The translations under genes and the position numbers were made by a program. The notes beneath the pieces were generated by a model, which was given only the letters and a program-made list of their open reading frames with translations, was not told the origin of the DNA and did no database searches. Of a stretch of DNA of 64,000 nt, positions 32,987 to 41,234 are shown piece by piece. How positions within the stretch are numbered: the first letter of the stretch is position 1; each line of letters starts with the position of its first letter. Source of the DNA: Thermoleophilia bacterium (GTDB lineage: Bacteria > Actinomycetota > Thermoleophilia > Gaiellales > Gaiellaceae); the NCBI GenBank assembly GCA_020845695.1, contig JADLFG010000040.1, positions 1 through 64,000 of the forward strand, written 5' to 3'.

Positions 32987-35900
32987 GTGCCGCCAGTTCG
33001 TCTGCCAAGCCTGGACATCCCGGAGGACGAGAAGCGCCGGTTCTCCGAGGCCAACGTGCACTCGACCCTGTTCGAGCCGGATATGCGCGCCCTCGGCTAC
33101 CCGCCGCGCTCGAGCTCGCAGGCCGACGGCGAGCACTTCCTCGAGCAGCGCACGCTCGCGGTGCGGCGCCTGAGGTCGCAGCGGGCGACCGGACGCTACG
33201 ACGGCCTCTACCTGATCGGGAACGCGCCCGTCGTCCTCTGCGAGATCAAGCGCTACGACGCCCTGGACGCGCCGTCGGCGTTCGGGGAAGCGAAGCGCCA
33301 GCTCGTCGCCTACGCCCGCAGCGAGGACTTCAAGACGCCGCCGCCGTTCCTCCTTCTCTACTGCGGGAAGCCCGAGCTCAACCGGTTCTTCCGCGCGAGG
33401 ACCGTGGCTGACGGGACGCTCCTCGACGAGGTCAACTACGAGGAGCTGCCCGAGCCGTGGACCTGGGAGCGGGTCAAGGCTGCGCACGTCCGAGGCGAGT
33501 TCGCCCAGGAGGTCGTCACCCCCGAGCGTCTGCGCGAGATCCTGTTGCACCACCTCGGGCGAATCGAGGCCGACATCGGCCGGGACGCCCTCCACCTGGT
33601 CGAGGTGGTGTCCAGGCCAGAGCCCGGGACGCTGACGGACTTCGGCCGCTGGCTCGTCGCCCGGCCGGAGGCGCTGCGCCGGGCGCGCCAGCTCTACGAG
33701 CGGAAGGTGGCCGAGACCGGCAAGAGCGGCACGGACGTGGTCGGAGAGATCGTCACGCAGGCGGCGCTCGGCCACCTGAACAAGGTCTTCTTCCTCAATC
33801 TCTGCGAGGACCGCCACCTCCCCGGCTTCTACCGGATCATGCGCGAGTTCCTGCCGTCGGCGAAGGCGGAGACAACGCCGGCGACGGCCGCCATGTTCCT
33901 CGGCCTCCTGCGCCGGCGCCTGCTCGACTCCTCGCGTGCGTGGAGCGCCGAGGAGGAGCACGTCTACCGGGTGCTGCGCCGCGAGCTCACGCCGGCGATC
34001 CGCGACAGCGTCATCGACCAGAACAGCTGGTGGGAGCTGATCCGGGTTGCCTTCGACCTCGCCGAGGAGCGCTTCCCGCTCGTCTACCGGGAGGACCCGT
34101 ACGACTACCTCAGGCCCGGCAAGGAGTCGCTCGCCGAGCTCGTCTACGACCTCTCGACGAAGAGCTTCGAGGCTCTCACGAACCGGGCCGTCGGCGACAT
34201 CTACCAGTCACTCCTTTCCTCGCGCCAACAGCAGGCGCACAAGCTCGGGGCCTTCTACACGCCGCACGGCGACGTCGGGTACATGGTCTCGAAGTTGAAC
34301 CTGCGCCGCGACTCGGTCGTGCTCGACCCCTGCATGGGGTCCGGGCACTTCCTGGCCGGGCTGTATGACCGGCTCGCCGATCTGTACCGCGCCGAGGGCT
34401 ACTCGGCCGAGGACGCGTTTCGCGAGATCGTCGGCAAACAGCTCTACGGTGGGGACATCGACACGTTCGCGACCTCGCTCGCCGCGATCCGCCTGTTCTT
34501 CCTGGACGAGCACGGGACGGGCGTGCCGCCACAGCTCTACGTGCACGACATGCTCCTGCACTCGCCCGAGCGCCAGCGGGTGATCTGGACGGAGGCCGAG
34601 CGCGCGGTGACCGACCCGGAGGTCGACGACCTGGCCGCGATCGACGAGATCGAGTTCGACGCGGTCGTCGGCAACCCGCCTTACGGGGCCCGCAAGCCGG
34701 CCTACAAGCAGGGCGTCTACCGCCGCCTGTACGGGACGACCGAGGCGGCGCTCCGCGCCGGCAGCGCCGGCACGGGCGACCACGACACGTACGCGATGTT
34801 CATCGCGAACGGCATCGAGCGGCTCAAGGAGGGCGGCCGGCTCTGCCTGATCACGAACGACAGCTTCCGCTCACTGACGACGCACGCGAGCCTGCGCCGG
34901 CAGATCCTCGACCGCTGCAAGATCGTCGAGCTCCTGCTGACGGACACGAGGCACTTCGAGGGCGTCAGCTTCCAGTTCGCCGGCATGGCGATCACGACGC
35001 TCGAGAAGTGCTCGGACGCCGGGGCCCGCCGGGCGAACGAGATGCGCCTCGTCGACTACGTCAGGGATCCCGCCGATTTCCGGAACCCCCCGGCCGGGAA
35101 GGTGCAGACCCTCAGGCAGGAGGAGTACGAGGCGCTGCCCGAGACCCCGTTCTTCGTCGGCGTGCCGCGGGAAGTGCTCGAGGCGGCGAAGGCGCCGGGG
35201 CGCGTGCGGGACGTGGCCCGCGGACGGCAGGGGCTGATCACCGCCGACGATCGGCACTTCCTGGCTGGGATCGACCGTCCATACCCCGGCCTGGCCAGGG
35301 TCGTCGATCCAGCCGACATCGCGACGGCACTCAGTGACGAGGAGCGGCGCGACGGGATCGCGCCAAACCGACCGCACTGGGTTCCCTTCGCGAAGGGCGA
35401 GGGGTTCGGCGAGTACTGGCGCGAGCCGACCATCGCCATCGACTGGTCGCGTGAGTCTGTCGCCGAGCTCCGCCGCAGAGACGCGCTGCCGGCGAGAAGC
35501 GCGCGGCGTCCTCGCTTCCAGAATCGCGACTTCTACTTCCGGTCCGGCCTGACCTACTCGGTCGTGTCGAGCGGCCGCCTGTCCGTGCGGGTCATGCCGG
35601 AGGGCTGGATCTTCAGCGACAAGGGGAGCGGGATCTTCGTCGAAGACCCGCAGACGGACGAGCGCTTCCTCCTCGGCTACCTGAACTCCGCGCTCGCCAC
35701 GTTCTTCATGAAGCGGATCGTCAACACCACCGCGACCGCGCATCTCGGTTATGTCGAGAAGCTGCCCTACCGCCGGCCCCCTGCCGAGCTGGAGGGCGCG
35801 GTCGTCGGGCGAGTCTCGCGGATCGTCCAGGCGCTCCAGGCGGATCCCGAAGCCGACGTCCAGGCACTGCGAGACGAGATCGACGATCTCGTCCTCGACC

Positions 35901-35998
35901 TGTTCGAGATCCGCTCGGCCCGGGACGAGGTGCGCCGCTTCTACCGGGCGGTCGGGAGAGCGGAGCCGGCGAGCTCGGACGGTGAGACCCGCGAGTAG
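32987..35998 (+). CDS. Type IIG-like restriction-modification enzyme (Eco57I/TaqI-type methylase with N-terminal nuclease)
   Basis: The single 1003-aa polypeptide appears to contain all restriction-modification functions. The N-terminal domain has a PD-(D/E)xK-type site: GRYDGLYLIG (Asp72) and VVLCEIKRY (Glu86, Lys88). A helical linker with WELIRVAFDLAEERFP leads to an N6-adenine methylase core. Its SAM motif is LDPCMGSGHFLAG (about residue 447) and its catalytic motif IV is NPPYGARKPAYKQG (about 563). The C-terminal part (NRDFYFRSGLTYSVVSSGR, DKGSGIFVEDP, LGYLNSALATFFMK) is of the TaqI-like specificity type. No separate R, M or S gene is present. The target sequence cannot be read from the protein. 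It lies in the accessory island. Confidence 0.87.
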   Translation: MPPVRLPSLDIPEDEKRRFSEANVHSTLFEPDMRALGYPPRSSSQADGEHFLEQRTLAVRRLRSQRATGRYDGLYLIGNAPVVLCEIKRYDALDAPSAFGEAKRQLVAYARSEDFKTPPPFLLLYCGKPELNRFFRARTVADGTLLDEVNYEELPEPWTWERVKAAHVRGEFAQEVVTPERLREILLHHLGRIEADIGRDALHLVEVVSRPEPGTLTDFGRWLVARPEALRRARQLYERKVAETGKSGTDVVGEIVTQAALGHLNKVFFLNLCEDRHLPGFYRIMREFLPSAKAETTPATAAMFLGLLRRRLLDSSRAWSAEEEHVYRVLRRELTPAIRDSVIDQNSWWELIRVAFDLAEERFPLVYREDPYDYLRPGKESLAELVYDLSTKSFEALTNRAVGDIYQSLLSSRQQQAHKLGAFYTPHGDVGYMVSKLNLRRDSVVLDPCMGSGHFLAGLYDRLADLYRAEGYSAEDAFREIVGKQLYGGDIDTFATSLAAIRLFFLDEHGTGVPPQLYVHDMLLHSPERQRVIWTEAERAVTDPEVDDLAAIDEIEFDAVVGNPPYGARKPAYKQGVYRRLYGTTEAALRAGSAGTGDHDTYAMFIANGIERLKEGGRLCLITNDSFRSLTTHASLRRQILDRCKIVELLLTDTRHFEGVSFQFAGMAITTLEKCSDAGARRANEMRLVDYVRDPADFRNPPAGKVQTLRQEEYEALPETPFFVGVPREVLEAAKAPGRVRDVARGRQGLITADDRHFLAGIDRPYPGLARVVDPADIATALSDEERRDGIAPNRPHWVPFAKGEGFGEYWREPTIAIDWSRESVAELRRRDALPARSARRPRFQNRDFYFRSGLTYSVVSSGRLSVRVMPEGWIFSDKGSGIFVEDPQTDERFLLGYLNSALATFFMKRIVNTTATAHLGYVEKLPYRRPPAELEGAVVGRVSRIVQALQADPEADVQALRDEIDDLVLDLFEIRSARDEVRRFYRAVGRAEPASSDGETRE

Positions 35999-36309
35999 AC
36001 GCTGACGCGCTCGTTCAGCCGCAGCTCCCGCAGGAGTACCCTGACCGCCGGCCGGCACTCCTCGGCGGGGTACACCTCGAAGACGCAGCAGCGGTCGGTG
36101 CCTGGCATGGGGCGGTTGGCGAGCTCGACGAGCCGTTCGGGGAAGGCCGGGTCATCGAGGTCCTCGGGCACGATCGCGAGCGCGATCCACTCGATCCCGA
36201 GGCAGTCGATCACGTGTACCGTACCGTCGTCGGCCAGCGACGGCTCACCCCAGACGCTCCCCTTGCGGTAGATATCTTCGAGGGCGGCGGTCAGCTCGTC
36301 GCGGCTCAC
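35941..36309 (-). CDS. Hypothetical protein, 122 aa
   Basis: I recognise no family. The sequence looks like a compact alpha/beta protein (ELTAALEDIYRKGSVWGEP, VHVIDCLGIEWIALAIVP, CCVFEVYPAEECRPAVRVL). A TAGGCT hexamer ends 6 nt before the GTG at 36309. Its 3' end overlaps the convergent restriction-modification gene by 58 nt, which is unusually long and suggests one of the two was brought next to the other. A role linked to the restriction system is possible but unsupported. Confidence 0.65.
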   Translation of the reverse strand: MSRDELTAALEDIYRKGSVWGEPSLADDGTVHVIDCLGIEWIALAIVPEDLDDPAFPERLVELANRPMPGTDRCCVFEVYPAEECRPAVRVLLRELRLNERVSVYSRVSPSELAGSALPTAR

Positions 36310-36315
36310 GTTGAC

Positions 36316-36321
36316 AGCCTA
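36316..36321 (-). promoter_or_regulatory. -10 element, leaderless 122-aa protein gene
   Basis: TAGGCT (minus strand) ends 6 nt before the GTG at 36309. Confidence 0.45.
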
Positions 36322-36360
36322 CGGAGTGACCCGGACGGCGCCGCGGCCACGCCGCGGGGA

Positions 36361-36503
36361 GGGGTCAGGCCCCCGGCGCTGCGGTCGCCGCACGCGAGCG
36401 CGCGGGCGATCGGCCGCCGGCCGGTGCACAGCACGCGGCTCGCCCAACCACGCCCGGGCGGATCCCCGGGCCCGTGGTCAGGCAACGCCGGGGACCTGAC
36501 CCC
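36361..36503. repeat. 143-bp element with 21-bp terminal inverted repeats (MITE/REPIN-like)
   Basis: The left end GGGGTCAGGCCCCCGGCGCTG and the right end (reverse complement GGGGTCAGGTCCCCGGCGTTG) match at 19 of 21 bases. The interior is GC-rich, non-coding and able to form hairpins. It sits 13 bp upstream of the toxin-antitoxin promoter. GGGGTCAGG ends recall REP-type elements moved by Y1 transposases; none is in the window. Confidence 0.7.
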
Positions 36504-36516
36504 GGCTGGCGGAATC

Positions 36517-36545
36517 TTGACGGTTTCACGACGGAAGGCTAGTCT
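36517..36545 (+). promoter_or_regulatory. Promoter of the Xre/RES module
   Basis: TTGACG, a 17-bp spacer and TAGTCT are followed 7 nt later by the antitoxin ATG, so the mRNA should be leaderless. Autorepression by the antitoxin is expected from the family; no operator is certain. Confidence 0.6.
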
Positions 36546-36552
36546 TCGGCGT

Positions 36553-36891
36553 ATGGCCACAGCATTCGCGCAGGAGGCAGTTCGTATCCACACGGTCGCC
36601 CACCTGTCGGACACGCAGATTGCCAGGGCCGTGGGGGCGGCGCCGAGCACGGTGCGGGCCTGGCTCGCCCGTCGCAGCTCCCCGACGGGCCGGCGCGCGG
36701 AGCGCCTCGCGGAGCTCGCCGAGGTCGTGGATCGCCTCGGGCGCGTGATGGATCCCGAGTACATCCCGGTCTGGCTGTCGAAGCCGGTCGAGGCGCTCGA
36801 CGACCGCAAGCCACTCGAGTTGATCGCCGCGGGGAAGGTGCGCGCCGTCGCGCGGGTCGTCTCCGAGCTCGAGTCGCCCGGCGCCGTCTGA
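36553..36891 (+). CDS. Xre/MbcA/ParS-type antitoxin
   Basis: The 112-aa protein has a helix-turn-helix (LSDTQIARAVGAAPSTVRAWL, residues about 18-39) and a C-terminal DUF2384-like toxin-binding domain (WLSKPVEALDDRKPLELIAAG). This is the standard build of antitoxins paired with RES toxins. Its stop overlaps the proposed toxin start, as in coupled toxin-antitoxin operons. It probably represses its own promoter. Confidence 0.87.
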   Translation: MATAFAQEAVRIHTVAHLSDTQIARAVGAAPSTVRAWLARRSSPTGRRAERLAELAEVVDRLGRVMDPEYIPVWLSKPVEALDDRKPLELIAAGKVRAVARVVSELESPGAV

Positions 36892-37427
36892 GGTCGCAAC
36901 TGCCGCCCGACACGGACGCGGTCGACCCCGCCGGGCGGTGGCTGCGCCAGGTTCCGCGGGGCGCCGATCCGCGCGCACGACCACGCCCGCCGGGCGACAG
37001 CCGCTGGCAACGGGGTCGGGTGGTCGATGCGCTCTACCTGGCGAGTGACGAGGCGACCATGTGGGCCGAGTGGTACCGCCAGCTGGCCGAGCGGGCGGTC
37101 CCGCCGCTGCGGCAGCTGCCCAGGGAGTTCTGGCACTACCGCGTGGGAAGCATCGAGGTTGCCGACCTCACCACATGTGAGCGGCTCGCCCGGGTCGGCC
37201 TGCATCCGCCCCGGCCCGGGCGGGTAACCTGGCGGCCGTATCAGGAGATCGGAGAGGCGCTCTGGCGGGAGGGGTGGCGAGGGTTGCTCGCACCGAGCGC
37301 GGCCCGCCCGCGGGGAATGATCCTCTGCCTGTTCGTCGGCAACGCGGCGTCCGCTCCAGCGGAGCCGTTGCCGCCGCCGCTGGTCGTCTCGGAACCGCCG
37401 GTTCCGCCCACGGGCATGCGTACGTGA
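36888..37427 (+). CDS. RES-domain toxin
   Basis: RES toxins such as MbcT degrade NAD+. The domain is visible as GRWLRQVPRG, GDSRWQRGRVVDALYLASDEATMWAEWYRQL, WHYRV and IGEALWREGWRGLLAPSA. The first standard start, GTG at 37020, would remove about 44 residues including the conserved N-terminal strand and the RWQRGR segment. The frame is open and coding back to CTG at 36888, which overlaps the antitoxin stop as CTGA, so I place the start there (179 aa). If CTG is not used, the gene is 37020-37427 and probably inactive. Confidence 0.75.
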   Translation: MRSQLPPDTDAVDPAGRWLRQVPRGADPRARPRPPGDSRWQRGRVVDALYLASDEATMWAEWYRQLAERAVPPLRQLPREFWHYRVGSIEVADLTTCERLARVGLHPPRPGRVTWRPYQEIGEALWREGWRGLLAPSAARPRGMILCLFVGNAASAPAEPLPPPLVVSEPPVPPTGMRT

Positions 37428-37449
37428 CACGCGGGGGCGGAGCTGACCC

Positions 37450-38427
37450 CTATTCCGACCCCTCGGCCACCAGCGCCCGCGCGAAGTCGGCGGCGTCGAA
37501 CGGCTGCAGGTCGTCGAGCGCCTCGCCGACGCCGACGAGCTTGACCGGTAGGCCCAGCTCGTGGCCGATCGCGACCGCGATCCCGCCTTTCGCGGTGCCG
37601 TCCAGCTTGGTCAGGACGACGCCGGTGACGGCGACCGCGTCGCGGAAGAGCTGCGCCTGGCGCAGGCCGTTCTGGCCGGTGGTGGCGTCGACGACGAGCA
37701 GCGTCTCGTGCGGCGCCCCCTCGAGGCGTTGCGCGATCACCCGGCGGATCTTCGCGAGCTCTTCCATCAGGTTCGTCTGCGTGTGCAGCCTCCCGGCCGT
37801 GTCGACGATCACGACGTCGCGACCGCGCGCCTGCGCAGCCGAGATCGAGTCGAACGCGACCGCGGCCGGATCGCCTCCGCGGGTCGAGCCGACGAAGTCG
37901 GCGCCGGCGCGCCCCGCCCAGATCTCGAGCTGCTCGTCGGCGGCGGCGCGGTAGGTGTCGGCGGCGGCGACGATCACCGAGCGGCCGTGCTCGGCGAGCC
38001 GGGCGGCGAGCTTCCCGATCGTGGTCGTCTTGCCCGCCCCGTTGACCCCGACCACGAGCAGCACGGAGGGCCGGGCCGGGAGGTGCAAGAGCGGCTCGCC
38101 CGCCGGCGCCGCCAGCTCGGCCAGCAACGCCTCGAGCCCCGCGAGCACCTCCTCGTTCGTCTTCGGCCGGCGCTCCTCGAGCCGCTCGATCACCTCGCCG
38201 GTCGTCGCCACGCCCACGTCCGCGGTCAGCAGCACCTCCTCGAGGCGCTCCCACGTTTCGAGGTCGGACGGGTCGTAGCGCCAGCCGGTCAGCCCGCCCA
38301 CGATCGCGCTGCGGCTCTTCGCGAGCCCCGAGCGCAACCGCCGGAAGCGCCGGCGGCGCTCCTCGCTCTCGTCGTCAGCCGCCGCCGGCTCCTCGTCGCC
38401 GAGCAGCGCCGCCCAGGTTCGCGTCAC
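37450..38427 (-). CDS. ftsY: Signal recognition particle receptor FtsY
   Basis: The 325-aa SRP receptor GTPase has a short acidic N-terminal extension, the NG domain with GVNGAGKTTTIGKLA, AADTYRAAADEQLEIWA, DTAGRLHTQTNLMEEL and TKLDGTAKGG, and a C-terminal FDAADFARAL. The GTG at 38427 overlaps the smc stop by GTGA. Its usual downstream partner ffh is displaced by the island that begins 23 nt after the ftsY stop. Confidence 0.95.
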   Translation of the reverse strand: MTRTWAALLGDEEPAAADDESEERRRRFRRLRSGLAKSRSAIVGGLTGWRYDPSDLETWERLEEVLLTADVGVATTGEVIERLEERRPKTNEEVLAGLEALLAELAAPAGEPLLHLPARPSVLLVVGVNGAGKTTTIGKLAARLAEHGRSVIVAAADTYRAAADEQLEIWAGRAGADFVGSTRGGDPAAVAFDSISAAQARGRDVVIVDTAGRLHTQTNLMEELAKIRRVIAQRLEGAPHETLLVVDATTGQNGLRQAQLFRDAVAVTGVVLTKLDGTAKGGIAVAIGHELGLPVKLVGVGEALDDLQPFDAADFARALVAEGSE

Positions 38428-41204
38428 GCGACGGCGGCCTCGGCGGCTCCCCCGCGCAGGCGCTTCGAGACGACCTGGGAGATCCCGTCGGAGGCCATGG
38501 TCACGCCGTAGAGGATATCCGCCGCCTCCATCGTCCGTTTCTGGTGTGTGATGACGACGAACTGGGCGCGATCGGCGTAGCGGCGGAGCAGGTCGACGAA
38601 ACGGCCGATGTTCGTGTCGTCGAGCGCCGCCTCGACCTCGTCGAGCAGGTAGAACGGGCACGGCCGCGCCAGGAAGAGCGCGAACAGGAACGAGAGCGCG
38701 CCCAGCGCCTTCTCGCCACCGGAGAGGAGCGAGAGGCGCGTGACCTTCTTCCCGACCGGCCGCAGCTCGACCTCGACGCCTGGCTCCTCCTCCTCGTTCT
38801 CCGGCACGGTCAGCCGCAGCCGGCCCTCCCCGCCGGGGAAGAGCGCCGAGGCGACCTCGGCGAAATGCCCCTCGACAGCCGCGTACGTCTCCTCGAAGCG
38901 CCGCTCGACCGTCTCCGTCAGCTCCGCGCGGAGCTGCTCGAGCTCCGCGAGCGAGCGCTCGAGATCCTCCCGCTGCTCCGTCAGCTCCGCGAGCGCCGCC
39001 CTCTCCCGCTCGAGCTCCTCCGCCGCGAGCGGATTCACCTGCCCGAGCTGCTCGCGCCGGCGCTCGAGCCGGGCCCGCGTCGCCCGCAGCTCCTCGGCCT
39101 CCGGCTCGGACAGCTCCTCGGCCTCCACCTCGTCGGGCAGGCGGCGGCGAACGTCGGCTCGCTCCGCCGTGACCCGCGCCGCCTCCACCTCGAGCGAGGA
39201 GACGGCCTGCGCCGCCTCCGCTGCGGCGCGGCGCAGCTCGGCCTCGCGCGCGCCGAGGGAGCGCAGCTCCTCGCCGAGCGCGGCGCTCGCCGTCCCGCCC
39301 GCGTCCACTCGCGCCCGCAGCGGCGCCTCGAAACGGCCGCCGCGCTCCACGCAGACCGCGAGCGTCGCGACGAGTCGCTCGCAGCGGTCCGCGAGCCGCT
39401 CGAGCAGCTCGGCCTCGGCCGGGTCGACCGCCTGCGGCATCAGGGCGACGGACGCGCGCGCGCGGGTGACGCGCTCGCGCGCCGCCCGCTCGACGGAGAA
39501 CGTCTCGGCGGCCGCGACGGCCGCGGCGGCGGCGTCCGCCCGCAGCCGCTCCACCTCCGCGGCGAGCGCGCGCCGGCGCGCGTGCAGCTCCATCAGGACG
39601 CTTTCGGCGGCCACGCCCGCGAACCACAGCTCACCGCGGGCCGGGTCGTACCCGTGGCCTTCGCGCGTCACCGCGACGCCGCGCTCGACACGGGCGAGCT
39701 CGGCGGCGTCGACGACGTGAACGCCGGCCAGCAGTGCCGCCACGCGCTCGCCGCCGGGCAGCGGCCGGGCATGGTCGGCGAGCCGCTCGGCGCCGGCGAC
39801 GGGCAGGCCCCCCGGCTCCGGTGCGGCGGCGGTCGGCGGCACGAGCACGGTCAACGTCCCCAGCCCCTCGGCGCGGGCGCGCTCCGCGAGGGCGAGGGCG
39901 GAGCGCGCGTCACCCGCGACGACCGCGGCCGCACGGTGAAACAGCGCCGCGGCAGCGGCCCGCTCGTAGCCGGGATCGACGTCGAGCGCAGCCAGCGCGA
40001 GCTGCTCGCCCGCGTCGGCGAGCGCGCGCGCCGCGGGCGGCAGCCCCTCGCGCTCGGCCAGGCTGCGATCGAGCGCCTGGAGGCGGTCGGCGGCGAGCCG
40101 CGCGGCCCCATCGAGGCTCTCGCGCGCGTGCAGGGCCGCGCGGGAGCGCTTGCCGGCCTCGGCCAGGGCTCGCTCCGCGACCGCGAGCTCCTCGAGCGGC
40201 GCCTCGTCGCGGGGCGCGTCGGCGAGCCGGCGGGCCCGCGTCGCGTCCCGCCGCAGCCTCCCCGCCAGCTCCTCCCCGCTCTCCCGCCGCAGCGCGAGCC
40301 GCTCGGCCGCGCTGCGCAGCCGGTAGAGCGCCGCGGTCGCCTGCTCGTGGCGGCGCGCTGCCTGCTCGAGCTCCTCCTCTGCCCGGCGGCGCTCGGCCAG
40401 CAGCCCCTCGAGGCGCTCGTCGCGGCGCGCGCGCTCGTGGGCGGCCGCGAGCCGCCGCTCCTCGAGCTCGGCCAGCCGCCGCTCGAGCCGGGCCAGGTTG
40501 CCGGCGCCGAGCCGGCTGGCGAGGCGGTCGAGCTCGTGGCCGAGCCGCTCGGCCCGCTGCGCGGCCGTCGCCTGGAGAGCGAGCGGACGCAGTCGCTTGC
40601 GCGACTCCTCCTCGAGCGCCCGGGCGCGATCGACCTGGATCTCGACCCGGGAGAGCTTCAGCTCGGCCCGGTGGCGCCGCTGCTTGAAGCTGCCGAGTCC
40701 CGCCGCCTCCTCGATCAGGGCACGCCGCTCGGCGGGCCTCGAGGACAGCACCTGCTCGACCCTGCCCTGGCCGATGACGGCGTGCATCTCGTGGCCGAGC
40801 CCGACGTCCGCGAGCAGCTCGACCAGGTCGGTGCGCCGCACGGACGCGCGGTTGACGAGGTAGTGGCCCTCGCCGCCGCGCGCCAGCCGGCGGGCCACGG
40901 ACAGCTCGGCGTACGGCAGCGGCCCGTCGCCGGCGGCGTTGTCGAAGACGAGCTCGACCTCGCAGTGGTCGCAGCCCGGCCGGCCGGCCGAGCCGGCGAA
41001 GAGCACGTCTTCGGGCTTCTCCGCCCGCAGCGCGCTCGGGGCGAGGCTGCCCGCGGCCCAGACGATCGCGTCGGCGATGTTCGACTTGCCGGAGCCGTTC
41101 GGCCCGACGATGACCGCGACGCCCGGCTCGAGGCGGACCTCGACGGCGTCCGGGAACGACTTGAAGCCGCGCAGCTTGACGGAGCGCAGGTACACGCGGC
41201 GCAA
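38424..41204 (-). CDS. smc: Chromosome segregation ATPase SMC (short form)
   Basis: The 926-aa SMC protein is shorter than the usual 1150-1200. The N-terminal head has Walker A VGPNGSGKSNIADAI and continues to about residue 165. The first coiled coil spans about 165-385, the hinge about 385-545 (GYERAAAAALFHRAAAVVAGDA) and the second coil about 545-770. The C-terminal head has LSLLSGGEKALGALSFLFAL and YLLDEVEAALDD. The heads and hinge are complete; the arms are roughly one third shorter than in B. subtilis. The TTG at 41204 gives VYLRSVKLRGFKSF near the N-terminus. It is followed by coupled ftsY. Confidence 0.9.
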   Translation of the reverse strand: MRRVYLRSVKLRGFKSFPDAVEVRLEPGVAVIVGPNGSGKSNIADAIVWAAGSLAPSALRAEKPEDVLFAGSAGRPGCDHCEVELVFDNAAGDGPLPYAELSVARRLARGGEGHYLVNRASVRRTDLVELLADVGLGHEMHAVIGQGRVEQVLSSRPAERRALIEEAAGLGSFKQRRHRAELKLSRVEIQVDRARALEEESRKRLRPLALQATAAQRAERLGHELDRLASRLGAGNLARLERRLAELEERRLAAAHERARRDERLEGLLAERRRAEEELEQAARRHEQATAALYRLRSAAERLALRRESGEELAGRLRRDATRARRLADAPRDEAPLEELAVAERALAEAGKRSRAALHARESLDGAARLAADRLQALDRSLAEREGLPPAARALADAGEQLALAALDVDPGYERAAAAALFHRAAAVVAGDARSALALAERARAEGLGTLTVLVPPTAAAPEPGGLPVAGAERLADHARPLPGGERVAALLAGVHVVDAAELARVERGVAVTREGHGYDPARGELWFAGVAAESVLMELHARRRALAAEVERLRADAAAAAVAAAETFSVERAARERVTRARASVALMPQAVDPAEAELLERLADRCERLVATLAVCVERGGRFEAPLRARVDAGGTASAALGEELRSLGAREAELRRAAAEAAQAVSSLEVEAARVTAERADVRRRLPDEVEAEELSEPEAEELRATRARLERRREQLGQVNPLAAEELERERAALAELTEQREDLERSLAELEQLRAELTETVERRFEETYAAVEGHFAEVASALFPGGEGRLRLTVPENEEEEPGVEVELRPVGKKVTRLSLLSGGEKALGALSFLFALFLARPCPFYLLDEVEAALDDTNIGRFVDLLRRYADRAQFVVITHQKRTMEAADILYGVTMASDGISQVVSKRLRGGAAEAAVA

Positions 41205-41234
41205 GTCTGACTGCCGGCGCGGATGGCGCGGCTC

